30,995 nt of DNA from Chloroflexota bacterium (GTDB lineage Bacteria > Chloroflexota > Anaerolineae > UBA4142): the NCBI GenBank assembly GCA_016199405.1, contig JACQGS010000041.1, positions 1 through 30,995 of the forward strand, read 5' to 3'. The position numbers were made by a program, and so were the translations under genes. Positions 6,780 through 14,162 of the stretch are shown here, piece by piece; within the stretch, counting starts at the first letter, position 1, and each line of letters opens with the position of its first letter. Below the pieces are notes generated by a model, which saw nothing but the letters and a program-made list of their open reading frames with translations, made no database searches and was not told where the DNA came from.

Positions 6780-9662
6780 ATGGACACTCGCAAAGACGTT
6801 TCAAAATTACCCCTCTCCAAGATCGCCGACCGCGCGCTGGACGTTTTGCATTACGAGACGCGTCCGCTCGACGCGCTCTTCAAGCCGAAAACGGTCGCGG
6901 TCATCGGCGCAACGGACAAGCCGCACAGCGTGGGGCGCGCGATTTTCACGAATCTCGCGCGTGGAAAATTTCGCGGAAAAGTTTTCGCGGTGAATCCCAA
7001 GCATCGGTCGATTCAGGGCGAAAAATGTTTTCGCAACATTGCGGCGATCCAAGAGCCGATTGAACTCGCGGTCATTGTGACGCCGGCGCGCACCGTGCCG
7101 AACATCGTCAAAGAATGCGCGGATGCCGGCGTCAAAGGCGCGATCATTATTTCCGCCGGCTTTAAAGAAATCGGCGCGGCGGGCGCCGCGCTCGAACGGC
7201 AGGTTTTGGAAAACGCGCGGCGCGGCGGAATGCGGATCATCGGTCCCAATTGTTTGGGCGTGATGAATCCGCTGCTGGGCTTTAATGCGACCTTTGCCGG
7301 CGCGATCGCCCACGCCGGCAATGTGGGCTTCATCAGCCAAAGCGGCGCGCTGTGCACCGCCGTCCTCGATTGGAGTTTTCGCGAGAACGTGGGATTCAGC
7401 GCATTCGTTTCGATCGGCTCGATGCTCGATGTGGGCTGGGGTGATTTGATCACGTATCTCGGCGATGATGCCAAGACAAAAAGCATCGTGATTTATATGG
7501 AAACGGTTGGCGATGCGCGTTCATTCATGTCCGCCGCGCGCGAAGTCGCGCTGACCAAACCGATTATTGTGATCAAAGCCGGTCGAACGCAAGCCGCCGC
7601 GCACGCCGCGGCGTCGCACACCGGCGCGCTGACCGGCAGTGACGAAGTTCTCGACGCGGCGTTTCGGCGTTGCGGCGTTTTGCGCGTGGATTCCATTTCC
7701 GATTTATTTTATATGGCGGAAGTTTTGGGCAAACAGCCGCGCCCGCAGGGTTCGCGGTTGATGATCGTCACCAACGCCGGGGGGCCTGGCGTTCTCGCAA
7801 CGGACGCGCTGATTGATGAAGGCGGCGAGCTCGCTGATCTCACGCGCGAGACAATGGAATCGCTGAATCAATTTTTGCCGGCGCATTGGAGTCGCGGCAA
7901 TCCGATTGATATTCTCGGCGATGCCGATCCTGAACGGTACGCGCAATCCATTCAAATCGCCTCACGCGATCCGAACGCGGACGGCTTGCTCGTCATCCTC
8001 GCGCCGCAAGCCATGACCGATCCGACCGAGATCGCGCAGATTCTCGCGCCGCTCGCGCAATCATACGATAAGCCGATCCTCGCGAGCTGGATGGGTGGTG
8101 CGGTGGTTGAAAAAGGCGAAGCGATCTTGAATCAGGCGAGCATTCCGACGTTTGGTTTTCCCGATACGGCGGCGCGCGTATTCAACTATATGTGGCGGTC
8201 CGCGTACAACCTGCAAGGGCTGTACGAAACGCCGATGCTTCCGCACGCGACCGAAGAAGGTTTGCTCGACCGCGCGCGCGCGCGCAAGATTGTGGATGAC
8301 GTAAACCAGTCCGGGCGCGTGATGCTCACGGAGTTCGAATCGAAGCAATTGCTCGCGGCGTACGGCATCCCGACGGTTGAGACGCGCATCGCGCGTGATG
8401 AAGAGGCAGCCGCGCGGATTGCGGATGAAATCGGTTATCCGGTCGTCGTGAAATTGCATTCGGAAACGATCACGCATAAGACCGATGTCGGCGGCGTGAA
8501 ATTGAATTTGCAAGACGCGGACGCGGTGCGCGCGGCGTACCGCGAAATTCAGCAGGCAGTGGACGCGGCGGTAGGGGCGAGGCATTCGCCTGATCTAGAT
8601 TCAAATGCGATCAAGACGGGGACAAGCCCGTCGAAATCTCAGGGCGGGCAGGAATTTGCGAGCGCCTCGCCCTTTCTGGGTGTCACCATCCAGCCGATGA
8701 TCCAAACGCGTGACGCGTACGAATTGATTTTGGGTTCGAGCGTTGATCCGCAATTCGGTCCGGTGTTGTTGTTTGGCGCGGGCGGACAATTGGTGGAAAT
8801 ATTCCGCGATCACGCGCTCGCGCTGCCGCCGCTCAACACGACGCTGGCGCGGCGGGTGATGGAGCAGACGCAAATATATCGCGCGCTACGCGGCGTGCGC
8901 GGGCGCGCGCCGGTCAATCTCGCTGCGCTCGCGGAATTGATCGCGCAATTCTCGCAACTCGTCTCCGAAAATCGGCGCATTAAAGAGATTGACATCAATC
9001 CATTGCTGGCGTCACCCCCCTCGAATCCCCCCTTTGCAAGGGGGGAAGCAGGGGGGTTGATCGCGTTGGATGCGCGCGTCGTATTGCACGCGGCGGCGAT
9101 GGCCGATGAAGAATTGCCGCGCCTCGCGATTCGCGGGTATCCGACGCGCTATGTTTCGGAATGGACGATGAAGGACGGCGCGGCGGTGACGATTCGGCCG
9201 ATTCGCCCGGAAGATGAGCCGCTGATCGCAAAATATCACGCGACCATTTCAGAAACCAGCGTTTACTTGCGTTATTTCCGGATCATGAAATTGAGCGCGC
9301 GCACCACGCACGAACGGCTGATTCGCATTTGCTTCATTGATTATGACCGCGAAATGGCGCTCGTCGTCGAGAAGCAAGCCGCTCGCGGCGCGCGCGAGAT
9401 CATCGCGGTGGGGCGGCTAACTAAAATTCACGGCACGGAAGACGCGGAATTCGCGATTCTCGTTAGCGATGCGGTTCAAGGGCAGGGCATCGGGTATGAA
9501 ATATTGCGGCGGCTCATCGGAATTGGGCGCGACGAGAAATTGAAACGCATCCGCGCGGAAATTCTTTTGGAAAATTCCGCAATGCAAGGGGTCTGCAAAA
9601 AATTGGGCTTCCAACTTTATCGCATCGAAGGCGGAACCGTCGGGGCGGTGCTGGAATTGTGA
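6780..9662 (+). CDS. ADP-forming acyl-CoA ligase fused to GNAT acetyltransferase (PatZ-like)
   Basis: This 960-residue fusion has a CoA-binding domain (about residues 30-155, PKTVAVIGATDKPHSVGR) and two succinyl-CoA-ligase-like domains (about 160-465). The SHTGALTGSD stretch near 280 holds the probable phospho-histidine. An ATP-grasp domain (about 510-770; YPVVVKLHS, THKTDVGGVKLN) and a C-terminal GNAT domain (about 795-960; acetyl-CoA loop VQGQGIGYEIL) follow. PatZ/Pat proteins of this layout acetylate lysines, often on acyl-CoA synthetases. Others make acetate plus ATP from acetyl-CoA; which applies here is open. Two insertions, about residues 598-632 and 745-759, coincide with palindromic repeats (8571-8675 and 9014-9057) and keep the frame. 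A GTG at 6771 would add three residues. The MFS gene overlaps as GTGA. Confidence 0.9.
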   Translation: MDTRKDVSKLPLSKIADRALDVLHYETRPLDALFKPKTVAVIGATDKPHSVGRAIFTNLARGKFRGKVFAVNPKHRSIQGEKCFRNIAAIQEPIELAVIVTPARTVPNIVKECADAGVKGAIIISAGFKEIGAAGAALERQVLENARRGGMRIIGPNCLGVMNPLLGFNATFAGAIAHAGNVGFISQSGALCTAVLDWSFRENVGFSAFVSIGSMLDVGWGDLITYLGDDAKTKSIVIYMETVGDARSFMSAAREVALTKPIIVIKAGRTQAAAHAAASHTGALTGSDEVLDAAFRRCGVLRVDSISDLFYMAEVLGKQPRPQGSRLMIVTNAGGPGVLATDALIDEGGELADLTRETMESLNQFLPAHWSRGNPIDILGDADPERYAQSIQIASRDPNADGLLVILAPQAMTDPTEIAQILAPLAQSYDKPILASWMGGAVVEKGEAILNQASIPTFGFPDTAARVFNYMWRSAYNLQGLYETPMLPHATEEGLLDRARARKIVDDVNQSGRVMLTEFESKQLLAAYGIPTVETRIARDEEAAARIADEIGYPVVVKLHSETITHKTDVGGVKLNLQDADAVRAAYREIQQAVDAAVGARHSPDLDSNAIKTGTSPSKSQGGQEFASASPFLGVTIQPMIQTRDAYELILGSSVDPQFGPVLLFGAGGQLVEIFRDHALALPPLNTTLARRVMEQTQIYRALRGVRGRAPVNLAALAELIAQFSQLVSENRRIKEIDINPLLASPPSNPPFARGEAGGLIALDARVVLHAAAMADEELPRLAIRGYPTRYVSEWTMKDGAAVTIRPIRPEDEPLIAKYHATISETSVYLRYFRIMKLSARTTHERLIRICFIDYDREMALVVEKQAARGAREIIAVGRLTKIHGTEDAEFAILVSDAVQGQGIGYEILRRLIGIGRDEKLKRIRAEILLENSAMQGVCKKLGFQLYRIEGGTVGAVLEL
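8571..8675. repeat. Palindromic repeat inserted in frame within the CoA ligase gene
   Basis: Inverted ends 'gggcgaggc' (8575-8583) and 'gcctcgccc' (8664-8672) enclose a hairpin 'gacggg-gacaag-cccgtc' (8615-8632). It encodes a low-complexity Ser/Gly/Lys segment inside the ATP-grasp domain and keeps the reading frame. Confidence 0.7.
9014..9057. repeat. Nested C/G-run palindrome inserted in frame within the CoA ligase gene
   Basis: Outer arms 'acccccct' (9014-9021) and 'aggggggt' (9050-9057) enclose inner arms 'cccccctt' (9027-9034) and 'aagggggg' (9038-9045) around 'tgc'. It encodes SPPSNPPFARGEAGG between two otherwise conserved ATP-grasp strands (INPLLA and IALDARVV). Confidence 0.75.
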
Positions 9663-10876
9663 AGCACCCGCATCACAATCTGCGCGCGCTCGCGGCGAAC
9701 GCGTTTCTGCGCGGCGCGGATACGAGCATTTACAATGTGATCTGGCAGCCGTTCGCGCTGTCGCTCGGCGCGACGGTGCCGGTGCTAGGCATTCTCGCCA
9801 GTCTCGGTGGCTGGTTCGGATTGATTACGAATTTCGTGCAACCGCTCGGCGGGTGGATTGCGGATCGCATCGGACGCAAGCCGGTGATGATGCTCGCCGT
9901 GCTCGTGCATATTTCCGCGTATTTTCTTTTTCTCGCCGCCGGCTTGTCGCATTTACTCGCGTTATTGTTTGCCGCCGTTCTTTTGCTTGCCTTCGCGTCG
10001 TTTTATATGCCGGCGGCATCGTCGATGATCGCCGAATCCGCGCACCAAGAAAAACAAGCGAGCGCGTTCAGCGCGCTGCAAGTGGCGACGATGCTGCCCG
10101 GCATCGTCGCCCCCGCGCTCGGCGGTATTCTTGCCGCGCGCCTGGGCTACGCCAGCGTTTTTCCGATCCTCATCGCGTTCGAAATCGCGGCGTTCCTTTT
10201 GATTTGGCGCGCGGTCGTGGAGACGCGCGCGTCCAATGGCGACGCGTTCAAAAAAAGCGACGCCCTGCGCGTGATCGTGCGCGGCTTTGTGCCGCCGAAA
10301 GGCGCGCGCGGTTTCTTTCTTGCGGTCGCGATGGATTCTTTTTTTTGGGGCATCGGCTGGGGCTTGCTGTACGGGATGCTGACGGATCATTTGCATTTCA
10401 CGGCCGAACAACTGGGCATCATGTCGAGTATGACCGCGCTGTCGTGGGCGATTTTGCAATTGCCGATCGGTCGTTACTTGGATCAGCGCGGCACGCGGTG
10501 GATGCTGATCATTTCGCAATCGCTGGGCATTCCGCTGATTCTCGTTTGGATGACGCAAACACAATTCGAAATCTTTGTGATCAACCAAGCGCTCTTTGGA
10601 CTGACCGCTGCGACGTGGGCGCCCGTCATCAATTTGCATTTGACGCGCGCGATTCCGGAAAAGGAACGCGCCGAAAGTTTTGGGCGGCTGAATGCGTTTC
10701 GCGGCTTGCTCGGCTTTCCGTCCGGCGCGATTGCCGGGTTGCTTTATTCGGTCGGTGGGATGATCTTGCCGCTCGCCGTTAATTTGGTCGGGATCGTGCT
10801 AATTGTAATCGTACTGTCATTTTGGGTGCGCGATCCATACCGTAAGCCGAACTTGCCGGACGCCGGCAAGCCATAA
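9659..10876 (+). CDS. Major facilitator superfamily transporter
   Basis: This 405-residue protein is predicted to span the membrane about twelve times in two six-helix halves. The MFS loop 2-3 signature appears as GGWIADRIGRKPVMM (about residues 65-79), with the weaker second-half counterpart LPIGRYLDQRGTRWM (about 266-280). The start is a GTG that overlaps the previous stop as GTGA, pointing to coupling with the CoA-ligase gene. The substrate cannot be inferred; the family includes drug, sugar and organic-acid carriers. It is the last gene of the 3700-10876 run; no clear terminator was seen after it. Confidence 0.9.
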   Translation: MKHPHHNLRALAANAFLRGADTSIYNVIWQPFALSLGATVPVLGILASLGGWFGLITNFVQPLGGWIADRIGRKPVMMLAVLVHISAYFLFLAAGLSHLLALLFAAVLLLAFASFYMPAASSMIAESAHQEKQASAFSALQVATMLPGIVAPALGGILAARLGYASVFPILIAFEIAAFLLIWRAVVETRASNGDAFKKSDALRVIVRGFVPPKGARGFFLAVAMDSFFWGIGWGLLYGMLTDHLHFTAEQLGIMSSMTALSWAILQLPIGRYLDQRGTRWMLIISQSLGIPLILVWMTQTQFEIFVINQALFGLTAATWAPVINLHLTRAIPEKERAESFGRLNAFRGLLGFPSGAIAGLLYSVGGMILPLAVNLVGIVLIVIVLSFWVRDPYRKPNLPDAGKP

Positions 10877-10904
10877 TGCTGGACTATTGGGCTATTTGTA
10901 GCAG

Positions 10905-10933
10905 TTGATAAAGACGAATCGGTCTGTTATAAT
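10905..10933 (+). promoter_or_regulatory. Predicted promoter for the histidine kinase gene
   Basis: TTGATA (10905-10910) and TATAAT (10928-10933) are separated by exactly 17 bp. The expected start of transcription is near 10940, so the kinase mRNA has a leader of under 50 bases. Confidence 0.75.
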
Positions 10934-10987
10934 TAAATCATCGAAGAGGCAAGGGTAGAACATCGCGCGGGCGCGCTGGATCCGCGC

Positions 10988-12031
10988 TTGACCGACAGCG
11001 CACTTGCGAATCTGACCGATGGGTTGATCCTGATTGATTCTGCGCACCGCATCGCTTTTGCAAACCCGCGCGCCGGAACTATGCTCGATGCGCGGGGATT
11101 GGGAATCGGCGCGGCAGCCGAGCAGTTCATCGAACAGATCGTCACGCAAAGTTCCAATGCGAAAGCAGCCCGCGTGCAGATCAGTGACGCGCTGGCGGCG
11201 GAGAGTGAAACTGCCGTCGAACTCGAACTGACGAACCCGCCCCGGCACATCTCGGCGCGATTTTTTCCACTGCGCGCGCCGCGCGGCAATCTCGGCACCG
11301 GCGTCCTCTTGCGCGATGTGACGCGCGAACGCCAAGCCGACGCGATGAAATCGCAATTGCTCTCGACCGTTTCGCACGAATTGCGCACGCCGCTCGCCTC
11401 GATCAAGGGTTTTGCGACGACGCTGTTGCGGCAAGATGTGAAGTGGGACGAAGCCACTCAGCGCGATTTTTTGCGGATCATTGAAGAGGAGACCGACCGG
11501 CTCACCGAGATCATTGACAACCTGCTCGATATGTCGCAGATCGAAGCCGGTGTGTTGCGGATAGCCAAAGAGCCAACGCAGTTGCGCTCGATTATCCGTG
11601 AGGTTGTCGACGAAATGCGGATGCGCACCGAAGCGCATTGGTTTGTGGTGGATTTGCCGGCGGATCTGCCGCGGATCATCGCCGACCCGCGGCGAATTCG
11701 ACAAGTCCTGCATAATCTAATTGAAAACGCGATCAAGTATACAGAAGGCGGACAGATTACGGTCGCATGCGAGATCGAGCCAGCGCAAGTGGTCGTCAGC
11801 GTTTCGGATCAAGGCGCGGGAATTGCGTCCGAGTATTCGGATAAAATATTCGAACGATTTTTTCAAATGGATGGCAAGTCGACCCGCCGAGTGGGCGGCG
11901 CGGGGCTGGGGTTATCGATCTCGCGCGGCATTATCGAGGCGCATGGCGGCAGAATTTGGGTGGAAAGTATTGTCGGACAAGGAAGTATTTTCCGTTTTGC
12001 ATTGCCCATTGCTCCCAACGAGACGAGTTGA
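10988..12031 (+). CDS. PAS-domain sensor histidine kinase
   Basis: This is a 347-residue soluble kinase of a two-component system. A PAS-like sensor (about residues 4-115; LTDGLILIDSAHRIAFANPR) is followed by a dimerisation/phospho-acceptor domain with the H-box SHELRTPLAS (H130) at about 120-185. The ATP-binding domain has N-box HNLIENAIKYT, G1 SDQGAGI, the F-box region ERFFQMDG and G2 GAGLGLSIS. No membrane segment is present, so the signal is cytoplasmic. The TTG at 10988 is the only usual start codon ahead of the PAS domain. The frame stays open to 10937 (EEARVEHRAGALDPRL) right after the promoter, so an unusual start further up is possible. It resembles WalK/PhoR-type kinases. The neighbouring response-regulator-like gene cannot be its ordinary phospho-partner (see 13204). 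Confidence 0.92.
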   Translation: MTDSALANLTDGLILIDSAHRIAFANPRAGTMLDARGLGIGAAAEQFIEQIVTQSSNAKAARVQISDALAAESETAVELELTNPPRHISARFFPLRAPRGNLGTGVLLRDVTRERQADAMKSQLLSTVSHELRTPLASIKGFATTLLRQDVKWDEATQRDFLRIIEEETDRLTEIIDNLLDMSQIEAGVLRIAKEPTQLRSIIREVVDEMRMRTEAHWFVVDLPADLPRIIADPRRIRQVLHNLIENAIKYTEGGQITVACEIEPAQVVVSVSDQGAGIASEYSDKIFERFFQMDGKSTRRVGGAGLGLSISRGIIEAHGGRIWVESIVGQGSIFRFALPIAPNETS

Positions 12032-12070
12032 GCGTTATCGCGGACGTCCGCCTTGGAAAGAGAAAGTTCG

Positions 12071-12982
12071 ATGAATAATTCAATGGTCGTCACATTTTGG
12101 GGCGTGCGGGGTAGTTTCCCAACACCCGGACCGCAAACTGCGCGCGTCGGCGGCAATACGCCGTGCATTCAAGTCCAAATCGGCAAGCACTTGATTATTC
12201 TGGATGCCGGCACCGGGATTATTGGCTTGGGGCGCGCGATGGTTGCGGCGCATCGTCAGTCCGGCACGCCGATGACCACGACGCTTTTGTTCACGCACAC
12301 GCATCACGATCATACGCAGGGCTTTCCGTTTTTTATCCCGACGCATTTTCCTTCGACCCGCATTAATATTTTTGGACCCAAATCCCTGTCGCAAGATTTG
12401 GAAGAAGTGCTGGCGCGTTCGATGTCGCCGCCGGTCTTTCCGATCACGCTCGAGGAACTGCCGTGTGAACGCAAGACGCGCAATTTGGATGAAGGCGAAA
12501 TGGTGGTCTTGCATCCCGATCGTGACGAACCCGAAGTACTCCGTCCGCACCGTGATTCGCCGGTGCTTTTGCCGGACGCGATTCGCATTCGCTTTATCCG
12601 TTCGTTTTCGCACCCGCAAGGCGTTTTTGTTTATCGCATCGAGTCCGCCGATCACACGCTGGTGCTCGCGACCGATACGGAAGGGTACATCGGCGGCGAT
12701 CAACGTATTATCAAATTCGCCAAAGACGCGACGCTCTTGATCCACGATGCGCAATATACCGATGAAGAGTACGCGAATGCGAACGCGCCCAAACAGGGCT
12801 GGGGGCATAGCACTTGGAAAATGGCGGTCGAGATTGCGGAAGCCGCCGGGGCGAAACGACTCGCGCTCTTTCATCACGACCCAACGCACGATGACGATAC
12901 GCTCGACCAGATTGAGAAACAGGCGCGCGGCGCGTTTCCGGCTGCCTTTTTGGCGCGCGAAGGAATGCGCGTCGAAGTTTAG
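12071..12982 (+). CDS. Metallo-beta-lactamase-fold metal-dependent hydrolase
   Basis: This 303-residue protein opens with FWGVRGSFPTPGPQT and GGNTPC, a typical start of the COG1235/PhnP-like branch. The metal site H76xHxDH (THTHHDHTQG) follows, and further ligands are likely at HPQG, the ATDTEGY aspartate and the GWGHST histidine. Members hydrolyse phosphodiesters or similar bonds using two metal ions; the substrate here is unknown. The ATG at 12071 is preferred over an upstream TTG at 12053 because 'ggaaagag' precedes it at a workable distance. It starts 39 bp after the kinase stop and is probably co-transcribed with it. No secretion signal is seen. Confidence 0.88.
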   Translation: MNNSMVVTFWGVRGSFPTPGPQTARVGGNTPCIQVQIGKHLIILDAGTGIIGLGRAMVAAHRQSGTPMTTTLLFTHTHHDHTQGFPFFIPTHFPSTRINIFGPKSLSQDLEEVLARSMSPPVFPITLEELPCERKTRNLDEGEMVVLHPDRDEPEVLRPHRDSPVLLPDAIRIRFIRSFSHPQGVFVYRIESADHTLVLATDTEGYIGGDQRIIKFAKDATLLIHDAQYTDEEYANANAPKQGWGHSTWKMAVEIAEAAGAKRLALFHHDPTHDDDTLDQIEKQARGAFPAAFLAREGMRVEV

Positions 12983-13029
12983 TGTGAAATTGAAACCAAA
13001 TTCGTCGCGCGCGAATTACTAAATCGTGT

Positions 13030-13035
13030 TATAAT
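13030..13035 (+). promoter_or_regulatory. Possible -10 element for the receiver gene
   Basis: A consensus TATAAT lies at 13030-13035, but no good -35 is seen 16-18 bp upstream. If used, it would give a leader of about 160 bases that contains the whole palindromic repeat at 13076-13172. Confidence 0.35.
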
Positions 13036-13075
13036 CGAATCCGTTCGCGGAGGAAACTACTCAGCCCGTGTCATT

Positions 13076-13172
13076 GCGAGCGGTCTTTGCGAAGCAATCT
13101 CGGCTCCAAGTCGGAGATTGCTTGCTTCGGCTTCGCTCAGCACCACAAACTGCGCTCCTCGCAATGACACGG
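13076..13172. repeat. Palindromic repeat, 'tcattgcgagc' family, copy 2
   Basis: Outer arms 'cgtgtcattgcgag' and 'ctcgcaatgacacg' are inverted, and the inner parts 'gcgaagcaatctc' and 'gagattgcttgc' are also inverted. Copy 1 is at 400-490. This copy lies in the upstream region of the receiver gene and would form a long hairpin in its mRNA leader. Confidence 0.85.
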
Positions 13173-13203
13173 AGCCACTCGCGGATATTCTAACGAGGTC
13201 TCA

Positions 13204-14058
13204 ATGGCTCGCATCTTGGTTGTGGACGATAATGGCGCGTCTCGACTGTCTCTGACGCAACAATTAACCGCCGGCGGCTATCAGGCGCTTGAATCCAGCG
13301 ACAGTATTGACTCGTTGCGCGTGATTACGCGCGAGCAGCCGGATATTGTCATGGTCGAAGTGCTGATGCCGCGCCTCGACGGATTTTCGTTGTGCCGCCA
13401 ATTGAAAAGCGATCCCGCGACGGCGGCAATCCCGATTGTGCTGCTGACCCGCACTCCGCCTACGCCGGAAGACGAATCGTTTGCCATGTCGGTGGGCGCA
13501 GAACATTATCTGGTCAAGCCGGTCGCGAAAGAAGTTTTGCTCGCGCTGATCGGTCGTTTGGCTTTGCGCTCGCGCGTGTTGCCGCTCGCGGTTCAAAACG
13601 AATCGGATTATTTGCGCGGCTATATCTCCCGCCTGCGTCAGCAAATTCGCGAAAAATCCAAAGAGATCGAGCAAGCGCGGCTGCAAGCCGAGCAAACGCG
13701 CAGCGAAGTCGCGCAAGCGCGCAGCGAATGGCTCAAGGGCGAATTCGACGAACTCAATCGGCAATTGCAACGCGCGCGCGCGCGGCTGGAAGATTTGCAA
13801 ACGCGCGCGGTCGCGCCGGCGCGGCTGCGGATCAATGCGGACGTGCTGAACGATATGCGCGGTATGATTACGATGATCGTGCGCTCGAGCGATTTGCTCT
13901 TGCGCGGCGTTTACGGCGCGTTGCCGGAGCCGCAAGCCGAGCGATTGATGATCATCCGCGAAAGCGCTCGCCGCGTTTTAGAAATCCTCGTCGCAGTTGA
14001 ATTACCCGGACCGAGCGGCGGATTCTCAAAGCGATTGAAAACCCAAGACCCCTCATAA
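13204..14058 (+). CDS. Receiver-domain protein with Asp-to-Glu acceptor site and degenerate histidine-kinase dimerisation domain
   Basis: This 284-residue protein has a CheY-like receiver at about residues 1-125: the acidic pair D8-D9 (VVDDNG), LLTRTPP, and a VKPV lysine loop. The phospho-acceptor position reads VMVEVLMPRLDG, with Glu52 in place of Asp. A coiled coil rich in Gln/Arg/Glu (about 140-205) follows. Residues about 213-262 (LNDMRGMITMIVRSSDLLLRGVYG) resemble a kinase dimerisation domain of the 'HELRTPL...LLLEGxYG' type but lack the His, and no ATP-binding domain follows. It may be a constitutive or phosphorylation-independent scaffold. The ATG at 13204 has 'gaggt' five bases upstream. 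An intrinsic terminator overlaps the stop codon. Confidence 0.88.
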   Translation: MARILVVDDNGASRLSLTQQLTAGGYQALESSDSIDSLRVITREQPDIVMVEVLMPRLDGFSLCRQLKSDPATAAIPIVLLTRTPPTPEDESFAMSVGAEHYLVKPVAKEVLLALIGRLALRSRVLPLAVQNESDYLRGYISRLRQQIREKSKEIEQARLQAEQTRSEVAQARSEWLKGEFDELNRQLQRARARLEDLQTRAVAPARLRINADVLNDMRGMITMIVRSSDLLLRGVYGALPEPQAERLMIIRESARRVLEILVAVELPGPSGGFSKRLKTQDPS

Positions 14059-14074
14059 AGAGGGGTCTTTTTTT
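14045..14074 (+). terminator. Intrinsic terminator
   Basis: A perfect 10-bp stem, aagacccctc/gaggggtctt (14045-14054 with 14060-14069) with loop ATAAA, runs into T's up to 14074. The stem includes the last codons and stop of the receiver gene. Confidence 0.9.
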
Positions 14075-14084
14075 AGGTTTTCTT

Positions 14085-14152
14085 GAAAGGGTGGCAGCCC
14101 AGCCGTGCTGGGCGTCGGGAGCGGGCAGTGCGGCTGCCCTCCCACCCTTTTC
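14085..14152. repeat. Palindromic repeat, 'ggcagcccagcc' family, copy 2
   Basis: Outer arms 'gaaagggtgg' and 'ccaccctttt' enclose 'ggcagcccagccgtgctggg' and 'gggcagtgcggctgcc'. The core matches the inner part of the MITE-like element at 3286-3425. It sits between a plus-strand terminator and the convergent 3' end of the minus-strand gene at 14163. Confidence 0.8.
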
Positions 14153-14162
14153 AGACACGCGC

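Noticed and set aside
9962..10639. 225-codon minus-strand frame opposite the MFS gene
   Set aside because: Composition is Arg/His-rich shadow coding with no recognisable domain, fully antisense to a clear transporter.
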